Shown one piece after another: positions 26,564 through 35,953 of a stretch of 64,000 nucleotides of DNA. Both the position numbers and the translations under genes were made by a program. The notes under the pieces were generated by a model. It was not told the origin of the DNA. It did not search any database and was given only the letters and a program-made list of their open reading frames with translations. The stretch spans positions 248,001 to 312,000 of the forward strand of contig NZ_OLMK01000026.1 in the NCBI RefSeq assembly GCF_900290235.1, written 5' to 3'. This stretch comes from Streptomyces sp. MA5143a (GTDB lineage Bacteria; Actinomycetota; Actinomycetes; Streptomycetales; Streptomycetaceae). Every line of letters begins with the position of its first letter. The stretch's first letter is position 1.

Positions 26564-27055
26564 TCATGGCTCGGACCGTTGGGGCTGGGTCGTGGTTCTG
26601 TCCGACGTGGGCCAGACGTAGGGGAGGTCGGGTGGGACGTCGGGGAAGAGGGGGGTGTACGTGGCGGGGTCCTTGCGGAGGAGTGCCGAGCGGTGGCTGC
26701 GGTGGAACGTGTCGTCGCCCAGCCAAGGGGGGAGTTCGGCGGCCTCCCCCAGCGCGGTCTGGGGGCGGATCTGTGTTCCGGGGCGGAACGCCAGGAGGTC
26801 GGCGACCAGGGTGGTCGCGCAGCTGTCCTGGTGGCCCTGCTCGCACCACACCGCGCACACGTCCAGGCCGTACCGGACCAGCGCTTCCTCGTATCCGGCC
26901 CACATCCGTACCGCCGGGTGGTGGCGCCAGCCGTAGCCCGGTACGACGAGGCCGCGGAGCACCTGCAACGCCTCGACCCGCTGTTTGCCGAGGCGGCGGC
27001 GGTCCAGCGTGAGCGCCGACGCCCGGAAGTCGGGGTAGGGCAGGAACGTCTGCAT
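26564..27055 (-). CDS. MSMEG_6728 family protein (pyrimidine-dimer glycosylase-like fold)
   Basis: The 163-residue protein starts MQTFLPYPDFRASALTLD and continues RRRLGKQRVEALQVLRGL. This matches the actinobacterial MSMEG_6728 family, which is related in sequence to the T4 endonuclease V-type pyrimidine dimer DNA glycosylases. The N-terminal region and Arg cluster resemble that fold, but enzymatic activity has not been shown for this group to my knowledge. ATG 27055 fits the family start; an ATG at 27145 would add a 30-residue tail and overlap the divergent gene at 27144. Confidence 0.75.
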   Translation of the reverse strand: MQTFLPYPDFRASALTLDRRRLGKQRVEALQVLRGLVVPGYGWRHHPAVRMWAGYEEALVRYGLDVCAVWCEQGHQDSCATTLVADLLAFRPGTQIRPQTALGEAAELPPWLGDDTFHRSHRSALLRKDPATYTPLFPDVPPDLPYVWPTSDRTTTQPQRSEP

Positions 27056-27143
27056 GGTGGTGTCACGAGTACCGCGCCGACGGCCCTGACACATCCTGAC
27101 GTCGACCGAATGGGATAGGGAGAAAACGGGCACTTCGGGAGTC

Positions 27144-27590
27144 ATGAACGCACAGCACGACGGCCCCGACCGCGCTCATCAGCGGCCCGAAGGGCTCAGC
27201 GACACGACGGTGGAGGCGCTCGGGGCGCTCTCCAAGGCACTGGAGATGACCGAGCGGGCCCGCGGCCGCCTCTACGACTTCCACCAGCTCACCGGCGGTG
27301 CCGATCTCGAACTGGACCGGGCCGTGCGCCTGCTGCGGGAGGCCGGGCACCCGGAGTGGGCGGACAAGGTGCGGACCGAGATCCTCGGGCGCAATGTCAT
27401 CCCCGGGCACTGGACGTTCCAGATCGTCGAGGCCTACAACGACACCTACTACGAGCCCTTCAAGGCGCTGGAGAAGAGCGCCGTGGACGAGCTGGCCGAC
27501 GGCCGGGACCATCTCTATGAGGCGGAGATGAAGGAGGCCCGCCGTACGGCCGGCCACCCCGCCCACACCGCCCGACCCGACAGCCCGTGA
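27144..27590 (+). CDS. conserved hypothetical protein
   Basis: The 148-residue soluble, largely helical protein contains TTVEALGALSKALEMTERAR, then LYDFHQLTGGADLELDRAV and FQIVEAYNDTYYEPFKALE. It looks like an actinobacterial family of unknown function with conserved Asp, Glu and Tyr residues. ATG 27144 follows GGGAG. It diverges from the MSMEG_6728-like gene with starts 89 bp apart. Confidence 0.65.
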   Translation: MNAQHDGPDRAHQRPEGLSDTTVEALGALSKALEMTERARGRLYDFHQLTGGADLELDRAVRLLREAGHPEWADKVRTEILGRNVIPGHWTFQIVEAYNDTYYEPFKALEKSAVDELADGRDHLYEAEMKEARRTAGHPAHTARPDSP

Positions 27591-27678
27591 GTGGCTTCCG
27601 CGTGTCCCGACGTCCGGCGGCCGGGTCGTTTTCGCAGATCAGTCGCATTGTCAGTGGTGCCCTCTAATGTCGTGAGGG

Positions 27679-28575
27679 ATGGCACACGCGTGGAGATGTA
27701 CCGGGCTGCGGTGGGGCGGCGCCGAGCCCTGTCTGGTGTGGGAAGGCGGGCGGAGGAGTCCTCTGCCTCGGGGGAAGGCGGTGGTTTTCGGAGTCGTGGA
27801 CGGGGGCGGACGGACCTGTGTCGGGGCCCGGGGGCACGCGTGTCCGGTGCGGGCGGGCGTTCCGGGGCGGAGTACCGGCGCGCGGTGCGAGGAGTGTGCG
27901 CGGCTGGACCGGGCGCACTCCGTCGCGGCCGACACCTTCGCCGATGATCCGCGGCCGTACCACGTGTACCTCGCGTGGTTCGGGCCCGGCATGGTGAAGG
28001 TCGGGATCACGGCCATCGAGCGGGGGTCGGCGCGACTGCTGGAGCAGGGGGCGGTGTGCTTCGCGTGGCTCGGGCGGGGGCCGCTGATGGCCGCGCGGCG
28101 GGCCGAGGAGGTGCTGCGGGCCGCGTTGAAGGTGCCGGACCGGATTCCGTACGCCGAGAAGAGGCTGCTGCGGGCCGCCCTGCCGGAACCGGCGGAGCGC
28201 GAGGGGGAGTTGGCGGCGGTCCACGGGCGGGCCCTCGCGCTGCCGGGGTGGCCGGAGTCCCTGGAACCGGTGGCGTTCCAGGCGGTCGATCACTTCGGGG
28301 TGTTCGGGCTGGACGCGCTGCCGGCCGCCGACGGGGTGGTGAGCGAGCTGGTCGCGGGCGGTGTGGTGGGCGGTGAGGTGCTCGCCGTCGCCGGGCCCGA
28401 TCTGCATCTCGCCACCGGGCAGGGAGTCGTCGTTCTGGACACACGGCTCATGACCGGGTGGGAGTTGACCGCTCCCACGGGCGAGGGGGCGCGTGACGCG
28501 GTCACGGTGCCGATCAGAGAGGTGCGGAAGCGAGAGGGAGGGGCAGGGGGAGGGGTCCAAGACGGGCTGTTCTGA
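27679..28575 (+). CDS. DUF2797 family protein (GIY-YIG-like)
   Basis: The 298-residue protein has an N-terminal Cys-containing part (CVGARGHACPVRAG, CEECARLD; possibly a zinc site) followed by YHVYLAWFGPGMVKVGITAI. This is the DUF2797 signature and resembles the GIY-YIG nuclease core (two short strands ending Lys-Val-Gly-x-Thr). The catalytic Arg/Glu pair of true GIY-YIG nucleases is not obvious. ATG 27679 is close to the GTGAGGG ribosome site, so the true start is a little uncertain. Confidence 0.72.
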   Translation: MAHAWRCTGLRWGGAEPCLVWEGGRRSPLPRGKAVVFGVVDGGGRTCVGARGHACPVRAGVPGRSTGARCEECARLDRAHSVAADTFADDPRPYHVYLAWFGPGMVKVGITAIERGSARLLEQGAVCFAWLGRGPLMAARRAEEVLRAALKVPDRIPYAEKRLLRAALPEPAEREGELAAVHGRALALPGWPESLEPVAFQAVDHFGVFGLDALPAADGVVSELVAGGVVGGEVLAVAGPDLHLATGQGVVVLDTRLMTGWELTAPTGEGARDAVTVPIREVRKREGGAGGGVQDGLF

Positions 28576-28774
28576 GGGCGGGTGAGGGGGCCCGCGGGTG
28601 AGGGGGGAGCGAGGGCGAGCGGGTGAGGGGGTGCGGTGGTGTGATTGCGGGCGGCCGGAGAGGGCTTCGCGCCGGCCGTGGTCGTCGAGCTCCGGGTAAA
28701 GACTTCGATCCCTTTGGGATCCCGTACGGAAAGGCGCTGGACGGTGGTCGATGACCGAGGCGACAGTGGGCGAC

Positions 28775-29125
28775 ATGAGTGATCAGCGGATAGCACCTGT
28801 TCCTGCCTTCGAACCGCCTTACTACGCCGTGGTGTTCACCTCCACGCGGACCGAGGAGCAGAGCGGTTACGGGGAGACGGCCGAGCGGATGGAGGAACTG
28901 GTGAAGGACGTGCCGGGGTACCTCGGGATGGACCACGCACAGACGCCCGGCGGCCTCGCCATCACCGTGGGGTACTTCCGGGACGCCGACGCCCTGGAGC
29001 GGTGGCGGAGCGACACGGAGCACCGGTCGGCACAGAAGCGGGGGCGCGCCGAGTGGTACCGGAGCTACTCCCTGCACGTCGCCAAGGTCGAACGCAGCCA
29101 CGGGTTCGTGAAGGAGAGGGAGTAG
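28775..29125 (+). CDS. ABM-domain protein (antibiotic biosynthesis monooxygenase-like)
   Basis: From ATG 28775 the product is 116 residues. YYAVVFTSTRTEEQSGYGET, then LVKDVPGYLGMDHAQ and FRDADALERWRSDTEHRSAQ give the alpha+beta ferredoxin-like barrel of the ABM family (small cofactor-free monooxygenases, heme-degrading relatives and proteins of unknown function). Residue patterns do not tell which. An ATG at 28751 would add 8 residues. Upstream, GATCCC-TTT-GGGATC (28707-28721) is a perfect short inverted repeat and a possible operator. Confidence 0.72.
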   Translation: MSDQRIAPVPAFEPPYYAVVFTSTRTEEQSGYGETAERMEELVKDVPGYLGMDHAQTPGGLAITVGYFRDADALERWRSDTEHRSAQKRGRAEWYRSYSLHVAKVERSHGFVKERE

Positions 29126-29297
29126 GCGAGCATGACCGCGCTTGCATGAGGCGGGGGGCAGGACGGGGGCGCGCGTCCCGTTTCCTGTGGGGCGGGGGCT
29201 GTGGGATCGCGGTGAGGCGCCCAGGCGAAGACCTTGCGCCGGGGCATGAAATCGCAGGTCAGCTGGGAGGTTCTCCCGGAAGTCCGGAACATCCCAG

Positions 29298-29365
29298 GTG
29301 TTCCCTGAGAGGCTCCTGTGTGTTTCTCAGAAAAATCACAGGTTCCAGAAAGGGTGTTCTCAGAG
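29298..29365 (+). promoter_or_regulatory. three imperfect direct repeats upstream of the response regulator
   Basis: GTGTTCCCTGAGAGG (from 29298), GTGTTTCTCAGAAAA (from 29320) and GTGTTCTCAGAGG (from 29354) share GTGTT plus CTCAGA or CTGAGA. The first two starts are 22 bp apart (two helical turns) and the third is 34 bp further. OmpR-type regulators bind direct repeats, so this may be an autoregulatory operator. Confidence 0.45.
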
Positions 29366-29386
29366 GGCCCCGACAAGGTGTCCAGC

Positions 29387-30127
29387 ATGACCACGACCTC
29401 GCCCCAGGGGCGCACCGAACTGCTGAGGCCGGACGGGAGCCCCGTCCGCGTGCTTGTGGTGGACGACGAGCAGTCGATCACCGAACTGCTCTCCATGGCC
29501 CTTCGCTACGAGGGATGGCAGATCCGGAGCGCGGGGGACGGCACCGGTGCCCTCCAGACCGCGCGCGACTTCCGGCCCGACGCCGTCGTCCTGGACATGA
29601 TGCTCCCCGACATGGACGGGCTGACCGTCCTCGGGCGGCTGCGGCGGGATCTGCCGGACGTGCCGGTCCTCTTCCTCACCGCGAAGGACGCGGTCGAGGA
29701 CCGGATCGCCGGACTCACCGCCGGCGGCGACGACTACGTCACCAAGCCGTTCAGCCTGGAGGAGGTCGTCGCCCGGCTGCGGGGCCTCATCCGGCGTTCC
29801 GGCGCCGCCGACCGGCGCTCCGACTCCGTGCTCGTCGTCGGTGACCTCATGCTCGACGAGGACAGCCACGAGGTGTCGCGCGGTGGGGACGACATCCACC
29901 TCACCGCCACCGAGTTCGAGCTGCTGCGGTTCCTGATGCGGAACCCGCGGCGGGTGCTCAGCAAGGCGCAGATCCTCGACCGGGTGTGGTCGTACGACTT
30001 CGGTGGCCAGGCGAACGTGGTCGAGCTGTACATCTCCTACCTGCGGCGGAAGATCGACGCCGGGCGCGAGCCGATGATCCACACGCGGCGGGGAGCCGGT
30101 TATCTGATCAAGCCCGGCGCTTCATGA
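29387..30127 (+). CDS. OmpR/PhoB-family response regulator
   Basis: The 246-residue protein has an N-terminal receiver domain with the acidic pair in VVDDEQS, phosphorylation site Asp70 (AVVLDMMLP), conserved Thr in LFLTAKD and Lys120 (YVTKPFS). It is followed by a winged-helix DNA-binding domain (HLTATEFELLRFLMRNPRRV through YISYLRRKID and RRGAGYLIKP). It acts in the cytoplasm and is phosphorylated by its partner kinase. The stop overlaps the kinase start (ATGA at 30124), so the pair is translationally coupled. It is SCO4020-like. The frame is open upstream to 29318, but ATG 29387 starts the conserved region. Confidence 0.9.
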   Translation: MTTTSPQGRTELLRPDGSPVRVLVVDDEQSITELLSMALRYEGWQIRSAGDGTGALQTARDFRPDAVVLDMMLPDMDGLTVLGRLRRDLPDVPVLFLTAKDAVEDRIAGLTAGGDDYVTKPFSLEEVVARLRGLIRRSGAADRRSDSVLVVGDLMLDEDSHEVSRGGDDIHLTATEFELLRFLMRNPRRVLSKAQILDRVWSYDFGGQANVVELYISYLRRKIDAGREPMIHTRRGAGYLIKPGAS

Positions 30128-31938
30128 GCGGGCGACGACGGACGCGTACGCGGTGGTGGTCGCGGCTCGGGCCGGGACGAGGGAAACGGCAGCCGCGCAC
30201 ACTGCGTACGCGGCTCGTCGTCTCCGCGGTGGCGTTGATCGCGGTGGTGTGCGCGGTGATCGGAACGGTGACGACGATCGCGCTGAGCGAGCACCTCAAC
30301 AACCAGCTGGACCGTCAGGTGCAAGACGTGGGCGACCGGGCGTCCGGCCCTCCCCAGGAGGCGCTGGACGGGCTCAAGCCGAGCGGCGGCTACCCCGGTT
30401 TCCAGAAACCGAACGGCTCAGGGGCCGGTGACAGCTCCGGTGCGTTCACGGCTCGGACGACGGACGAGAAGCTCGAGGACTTCGTGAGGGGCCCGACGCT
30501 GGAGAACACCGTCATCGCCGCGGTCGACGACAGCGGCAAGGTCAGCAAGGCGGTCGTGGCGCGGGAGAAGTCCACCGACTCCGGCGGCTTCGACCGGATG
30601 TACGGGACCGAACTCCCGGCCGCGACGACGAAGGAACTCGCCGCCGCGTCCAGGACGGGCATGGACACCGTGGAGCTCACCGGGCTCGGTGACTACCGGG
30701 TCACTTACGTCACGGGCATCAAGGGCACCTACTACGTCGCGCTGCCGACCACGGACGTCGACAACACCCTCAACACCCTCGTCGTCGTCGAGCTCAGCGT
30801 CACCGGAGCCGGGCTCGTCGCCGCCGGTATCGCCGGGTCCGCGCTGGTCGGGGTGGCCCTGCGGCCGCTGCGCAAGGTGGCGGCCACCGCCACCCGTGTC
30901 TCCGAGCTGCCCCTGCACACCGGCGAGGTCACCCTCAACGAACGGGTGCCCGAGTCCGAGACCGACCCGCACACGGAGGTCGGACAGGTCGGGGCCGCTC
31001 TCAACCGGATGCTCGACCACATCCACGGCGCGCTGCACTCGCGGCAGGAGAGCGAGACGCGCGTCCGGCAGTTCGTGGCGGACGCCAGCCATGAGCTGCG
31101 GACACCCCTCGCGTCCATCCGGGGCTACGCCGAACTCACCCGGCGCGGCCGGGAGGCCATCGGGCCCGACACGCGGCACGCGCTCGGCCGCATCGAGTCC
31201 GAGTCCGGACGGATGACACTGCTCGTCGAGGATCTGCTGCTGCTGGCGCGGCTCGACGCCGGACGGCCGTTGCAGTTCGAGCGGACCGATCTGATCCCTC
31301 TGGTCGTGGACACCGTCAGCGACGCGCGGGCTGCCGGGCGGAGCCACAACTGGCGGCTCGACCTGCCCGACGCGCCGGCGCCGGTGTCGGCGGACGCGGC
31401 ACGGCTCCAACAGGTCCTCGTCAATCTGCTGGCGAACGCCCGTACGCACACACCGCCCGGGACCACGGTCACCGCACGCGTGCAGCGGCGCGGGCCCTGG
31501 ATGTGCGTGGACGTCGAGGACGACGGGCAGGGCATCCCCGAGCAGTTGCTGCCGCACGTCTTCGAACGGTTCGCGCGCGGGGACTCCTCCCGGTCCCGGG
31601 TGTCCGGCTCGACCGGCCTCGGACTCGCCATCGTGCAGGCCGTGGCCGATGCGCACGGCGGTGCCGTGACCGTCGACAGCGTGCCCGGAAGGACCGTGTT
31701 CACCGTGCACCTGCCCGTCCTCGGCGGGCCCGGACCCCTGCTCGACGACGCCGCCGACTGGCGGTTCGACGACCTGGACCACGACGCCGACCCGGACGTC
31801 GACCCGGACTCCGGACACGACACCGACCTGGACTTCGCTCTCGACACCGGCGGCGTCGGCCAGGACCTCGTCGACGCCGCGCACCGGCCCGTACCGCGGC
31901 CCGCGCACCGGCCCGCCCCCCGGCAGCCGGACTCATAG
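30124..31938 (+). CDS. membrane sensor histidine kinase
   Basis: The 604-residue kinase has a basic N-terminus and a first membrane helix (about 31-53). An extracytoplasmic sensor domain of about 160 residues without recognisable fold leads to a second helix (near 220-245), then HAMP, DHp with His323 (ASHELRTPL), and an HATPase domain with N box (LLANARTHTPPG), DDGQGIPEQL and GSTGLGLAIVQAVADAHGG. A poorly conserved Asp-rich tail (about 550-604) ends in Pro/Arg repeats. It is coupled to the response regulator and followed by envelope glycosyltransferases, so it may sense envelope state; the ligand is unknown. Confidence 0.9.
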   Translation: MSGRRRTRTRWWSRLGPGRGKRQPRTLRTRLVVSAVALIAVVCAVIGTVTTIALSEHLNNQLDRQVQDVGDRASGPPQEALDGLKPSGGYPGFQKPNGSGAGDSSGAFTARTTDEKLEDFVRGPTLENTVIAAVDDSGKVSKAVVAREKSTDSGGFDRMYGTELPAATTKELAAASRTGMDTVELTGLGDYRVTYVTGIKGTYYVALPTTDVDNTLNTLVVVELSVTGAGLVAAGIAGSALVGVALRPLRKVAATATRVSELPLHTGEVTLNERVPESETDPHTEVGQVGAALNRMLDHIHGALHSRQESETRVRQFVADASHELRTPLASIRGYAELTRRGREAIGPDTRHALGRIESESGRMTLLVEDLLLLARLDAGRPLQFERTDLIPLVVDTVSDARAAGRSHNWRLDLPDAPAPVSADAARLQQVLVNLLANARTHTPPGTTVTARVQRRGPWMCVDVEDDGQGIPEQLLPHVFERFARGDSSRSRVSGSTGLGLAIVQAVADAHGGAVTVDSVPGRTVFTVHLPVLGGPGPLLDDAADWRFDDLDHDADPDVDPDSGHDTDLDFALDTGGVGQDLVDAAHRPVPRPAHRPAPRQPDS

Positions 31939-31994
31939 GCACAGCACAGCGTCAGCACACGGGCATAACAGAGCCGGTCGCGAATGTACGTGTC

Positions 31995-33635
31995 ATGCGA
32001 ACCGACTCTTCTCCCGGCACCCTGCCGGCGCGGGAGCACCTCCCGGCCGGAGACGCCGGTACGCCTGTCCTGGACGTAGTGGTCCCCGTCTACAACGAGG
32101 AGAAGGACCTCCAGCCGTGCGTCCGCAGACTGCACGAGCACCTCGCGCGGACCTTCCCGTACGCGTTCCGCATCACGATCGCGGACAACGCGTCCACGGA
32201 CACCACCCCCCAGGTGGCCGCGCGGCTGGAGGCGGAGCTGCCGCGGGTCAGGTCGTTCCGGCTGGAGCAGAAGGGGCGCGGGCGGGCCCTGCGCGCCGTC
32301 TGGTCCGCCTCCGACGCCCCGGTCCTCGCCTATATGGACGTGGACCTGTCGACCGACCTGAACGCCCTGCTGCCGCTGGTGGCCCCGCTGATCTCCGGCC
32401 ACTCGGACCTCGCGATCGGCTCCCGGCTCGCCCGTTCGTCACGGGTGGTGCGCGGCCCCAAGCGGGAGTTCATCAGCCGCGCGTACAACCTGATCCTGCG
32501 CGGCTCGCTCCAGGCCCGCTTCTCGGACGCGCAGTGCGGGTTCAAGGCGATACGGCGGGACGTGGCGCAGGTGCTGCTGCCGCTCGTCGAGGACACCGGG
32601 TGGTTCTTCGACACCGAGATGCTGGTGCTCGCCGAGCGCGCCGGGCTCCGGATCCACGAGGTGCCGGTCGACTGGGTCGACGACCCCGACTCGACCGTCC
32701 ACATCGTGAGGACGGCCACCGACGACCTCAAGGGCGTGTGGCGGGTCGGCCGGGCCCTCGCCACCGGGTCGATCACCCTCGACCGGCTCGCCCGGCCCTT
32801 CGGGGACGACCCCCGCGACCGCGACATCGAGGACGTGCCGCGCGGCTTGGCCCGCCAGCTTCTCGGTTTCTGTGTCGTGGGCGGCCTGTCCACTCTCTTC
32901 TATCTGCTCCTCTACAGCGGTTTCCGCAGCCTCGCGGGGTCGCAGACCGCCAACGCGCTCGCCCTCCTCGTCTCGGCGATCGCCAACACGGCGGCCAACC
33001 GGCGCCTCACGTTCGGCGTCCGGGGCCGGGCCGGCGCCGTCAGGCACCAGGCGCAGGGTCTGGTGGTGTTCGGTATCGGCCTCGCCCTCACCAGCGGCTC
33101 GCTCGTCGCCCTGAACGCGGCCACCAGCGACCCCGCGCACTCCACGGAACTGGCCGTCCTCATCGCCGCCAACCTCGCGGCGACGGTGCTGCGGTTCCTG
33201 CTCTTCCGGGCCTGGGTCTTCCCCGACCGGCGTGACAGCGGCACGCCGACCGCTCCCGCCGCCCACCCCGCCGCCGGGTACGTGAGCACGGCCGCGGTCC
33301 GACCGGGGCGGCCAGGCCCGTACGCCCACCAGGACCGGTTCCAGCCGACGGCCCACGGCTCGACGGAGGCCCACCCTCCGACAGCGACCCACTCTCCGAC
33401 AGCGGTCCACCCTCCGACAGCGGTCCACCCTCCGACAGCGGCCCATCCCCCGACAGAGGCCCGCACCGTGCCGCGCCCCGAGTACGAGGCGGCGCCGACC
33501 GTCCCGTACGGGACCACCCCGTACCCCACGACCCCGTTCCGCGCCGGTGACGCCGCGGACCGCGCCTGGGGCGACGCGACCATGCGGATGCGGCCGGTGC
33601 GCCCGCACGACCAGGATTCGAGGAACACACGATGA
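31995..33635 (+). CDS. GT2 family glycosyltransferase fused to GtrA-like membrane domain
   Basis: This 546-residue bifunctional protein has an N-terminal GT-A domain of the dolichyl-phosphate mannosyltransferase type (VVVPVYNEEKDL, then ADNASTD, the DxD motif MDVDLS, and QCGFKAIRRDV). It transfers a sugar from a nucleotide donor to a polyprenyl phosphate on the cytoplasmic face. About residues 285-415 form a four-helix GtrA domain, typical of flippases for such lipid-linked sugars. A Pro/Thr/His-rich tail carries near-exact repeats of HPPTAV (about 33360-33470). It precedes a GT39 enzyme that would use the flipped sugar. Confidence 0.87.
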   Translation: MRTDSSPGTLPAREHLPAGDAGTPVLDVVVPVYNEEKDLQPCVRRLHEHLARTFPYAFRITIADNASTDTTPQVAARLEAELPRVRSFRLEQKGRGRALRAVWSASDAPVLAYMDVDLSTDLNALLPLVAPLISGHSDLAIGSRLARSSRVVRGPKREFISRAYNLILRGSLQARFSDAQCGFKAIRRDVAQVLLPLVEDTGWFFDTEMLVLAERAGLRIHEVPVDWVDDPDSTVHIVRTATDDLKGVWRVGRALATGSITLDRLARPFGDDPRDRDIEDVPRGLARQLLGFCVVGGLSTLFYLLLYSGFRSLAGSQTANALALLVSAIANTAANRRLTFGVRGRAGAVRHQAQGLVVFGIGLALTSGSLVALNAATSDPAHSTELAVLIAANLAATVLRFLLFRAWVFPDRRDSGTPTAPAAHPAAGYVSTAAVRPGRPGPYAHQDRFQPTAHGSTEAHPPTATHSPTAVHPPTAVHPPTAAHPPTEARTVPRPEYEAAPTVPYGTTPYPTTPFRAGDAADRAWGDATMRMRPVRPHDQDSRNTR

Positions 33636-35869
33636 CCACGGACTTCGACACGTCGACGCACCAGGGGGGCACGAGCCCGGCCGACCCCGGCTGGGGGCCG
33701 CCGACGACGAGAGCAGACGTCCAGGGGACGGAAGTCGCGGATCCGCCCGGCACTCCCACGGCACCCGGCGCCGGTGAGCCCCGGCAGCCCCTCGGCCGGC
33801 GGATGTGGCGCGGGCGCCCGGAGGACAACCGCTGGGTGCGCCCCGGCTTCCTCCTCGCCCTAGTCCTGATCGGCGGCCTCTACACCTGGAACCTCACGGC
33901 GTCCGGGTACGCCAACTCCTTCTACTCGGCGGCCGTGCAGGCGGGCAGCCAGTCCTGGAAGGCCCTCTTCTTCGGGTCGCTGGACTCGGCCAACGCCATC
34001 ACCGTCGACAAGCCCCCGGCGTCGCTGTGGCCGATGGCCCTGTCGGTGCGGCTCCTCGGCCTGAACTCCTTCGCGATCCTGTTCCCGCAGGTCCTGATGG
34101 CCGTCGCCACCGCCGGAGTGCTGTGGGCGGCCGTACGCCGCCGTTTCCACGCCACGGCCGGCTTCCTCACCATGGCGGTGTTCGCGCTCACGCCTGTCGC
34201 CGCGCTGATGTTCCGCTTCAACAACCCGGACGCGGCCCTCGCGCTGCTGATGGCCACCGCCGTGTACTGCACCCTCCGCGCGATGGAGAAGGCGCAGACC
34301 AAGTGGCTGGTCTGGGCGGGAACCGCCATCGGCCTCGCCTTCCTGGTGAAGACCCTCCAGGCCTTCCTGATCCTGCCGGTGCTCGCACTCGTGTATGTCG
34401 CCTGCGCCCCCGGCACCTGGAAGAAGCGCGTCGGCCAGGTGCTGCTCGCCGGGCTCGCGATGGTCGTCTCCGGGGGCTGGTGGGTCGCGATCGTCGAGCT
34501 GTGGCCGGCCTCGTCCCGCCCGTACATCGGCGGCTCGCAGAACAACTCCTTCCTGGAGCTGACCTTCGGCTACAACGGCCTCGGCCGCATCAACGGCGAG
34601 GAGACCGGCAGCGTCGGCGGCGGAGGTGGCGGCGGCAACGGCGGTGGCATCTGGGGCGAGAGCGGCTGGGACCGGATGTTCAGCTCGAACATCGGCGGCC
34701 AGATCTCCTGGCTGATCCCCGCCGCGCTGATCCTGCTGGGCGCGGCGATCTGGGCCACGCGGAAGCTGCGGCGCACCGACGGCACCCGTGCCGCGTTCCT
34801 CCTCTGGGGCGGCTCGCTGCTCATCACCATGGTGGTGTTCAGCTTCATGCAGGGCATCTTCCACGAGTACTACACCGTGGCCCTCGCCCCCTACATCGCG
34901 CCGCTGATCGGCATGGGCGCGGCCCTGCTGTGGGAGCGGCGCGCCGAGGTGTGGGCGTCGCTCACCCTGGCCGCGGCGACGACGGCCACGGCGGTCTGGG
35001 GGTACGTCCTCCTCACCCGCTCCTCCGACTACCTCCCCTGGCTGAAGTGGGTCGTCCTGGTCGGCGGTCTGGTCGCCGCGCTCGGCCTGGTCTTCGCGGC
35101 CAGGCTGGGTCGTCAGCTGGCCCTCGCGGTCGTGGGCCTGAGCTTCGTCACCGCGCTGGCCGGCCCGACGGCGTACACCCTGACCACGCTCGGTGAGGGC
35201 CACACCGGTTCGATCGTCACGGCCGGCCCGTCCGTCCAGGGCGGCCGGGGAGGCCCCGGCGGAGGCATGGGCGGCGGCCCCGGCGGCCCCGGTGGCGGCG
35301 GGATGCCGGGCTGGCAGGGCGGCCAGAACGGCCAGAACGGCAACGGCCAGAACGGCAACGGTCAGATGGGCCAGCCCCCGACCGGCGGCTTCGGCGGAGG
35401 CCCGAACGGCCAGCAGGGTCAGCAGGGCCAGCAGGGTCAGCAGGGACGGCAAGGTCAGCAGAACGGTGACGGCGGCCGGATGGGCGGCGGTGGCGGCATG
35501 GGCGGTCTGCTCAACGGCGCGAGCGTCAGCGACGAGGTCAAGGAACTCCTGGAGAAGAACGCCGGGGACTACACCTGGGCGGCTGCCGCGACAGGCGCCC
35601 AGAACGCGGCCAGCTATCAGCTCTCCACGGGCGAACCCGTCATGGCCATCGGCGGCTTCAACGGCACCGACCCGTCCCCCACCCTCGCGGAGTTCAAGAA
35701 GTACGTGGAGGAAGGAAAGATCCACTACTTCATCGCCGGCGGCTTCGGGGGCGGCATGCGCGGCGGGAGCGACGGTACCTCCGCGCAGATCAGCTCCTGG
35801 GTCCAGGAGAACTTCGAGACGGTGACGGTCGACGGCACGACGTTCTACGACCTGACGCAGGCGAAGTAG
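33632..35869 (+). CDS. GT39-type (PMT/ArnT-like) membrane glycosyltransferase
   Basis: This 745-residue protein starts at an ATG overlapping the previous stop. After a Pro/Gly-rich cytoplasmic N-terminus it has about 10-12 membrane helices. The first loop contains YSAAVQAGSQSW and DKPPASLWP, the conserved region of PMT_2 enzymes that move a sugar from polyprenyl phosphate to an acceptor outside the membrane. After the last helix, an external Gly/Gln/Asn-rich segment (repeats of GQQGQQ, about 535-625) leads to a small C-terminal domain. The acceptor (protein, arabinan, teichoic polymer) is not known. Pairing with the GT2-GtrA gene fits a two-step lipid-linked glycosylation. Confidence 0.87.
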   Translation: MTTDFDTSTHQGGTSPADPGWGPPTTRADVQGTEVADPPGTPTAPGAGEPRQPLGRRMWRGRPEDNRWVRPGFLLALVLIGGLYTWNLTASGYANSFYSAAVQAGSQSWKALFFGSLDSANAITVDKPPASLWPMALSVRLLGLNSFAILFPQVLMAVATAGVLWAAVRRRFHATAGFLTMAVFALTPVAALMFRFNNPDAALALLMATAVYCTLRAMEKAQTKWLVWAGTAIGLAFLVKTLQAFLILPVLALVYVACAPGTWKKRVGQVLLAGLAMVVSGGWWVAIVELWPASSRPYIGGSQNNSFLELTFGYNGLGRINGEETGSVGGGGGGGNGGGIWGESGWDRMFSSNIGGQISWLIPAALILLGAAIWATRKLRRTDGTRAAFLLWGGSLLITMVVFSFMQGIFHEYYTVALAPYIAPLIGMGAALLWERRAEVWASLTLAAATTATAVWGYVLLTRSSDYLPWLKWVVLVGGLVAALGLVFAARLGRQLALAVVGLSFVTALAGPTAYTLTTLGEGHTGSIVTAGPSVQGGRGGPGGGMGGGPGGPGGGGMPGWQGGQNGQNGNGQNGNGQMGQPPTGGFGGGPNGQQGQQGQQGQQGRQGQQNGDGGRMGGGGGMGGLLNGASVSDEVKELLEKNAGDYTWAAAATGAQNAASYQLSTGEPVMAIGGFNGTDPSPTLAEFKKYVEEGKIHYFIAGGFGGGMRGGSDGTSAQISSWVQENFETVTVDGTTFYDLTQAK

Positions 35870-35889
35870 GCGCGGCCGACGCGGAGTGG

Positions 35890-35930
35890 GGCGGTGGCCC
35901 GGGGTGAGGACGAGACCCCGGGCCACCGCC
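35890..35930 (+). terminator. strong terminator of the RR-kinase-GT operon
   Basis: Perfect 16-bp GC-rich arms (35890-35905 and 35915-35930, GGCGGTGGCCCGGGGT and its complement) with a 9-base loop lie 20 bases after the GT39 stop and are followed by TTGCCG. Confidence 0.85.
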
Positions 35931-35953
35931 TTGCCGTACGCCGCTCCAGCAGC

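Noticed and set aside
24689..27055. Integrated element at tRNA-Arg
   Set aside because: The downstream genes look accessory, but no integrase was found and no repeat of the tRNA 3' end was seen within the window.
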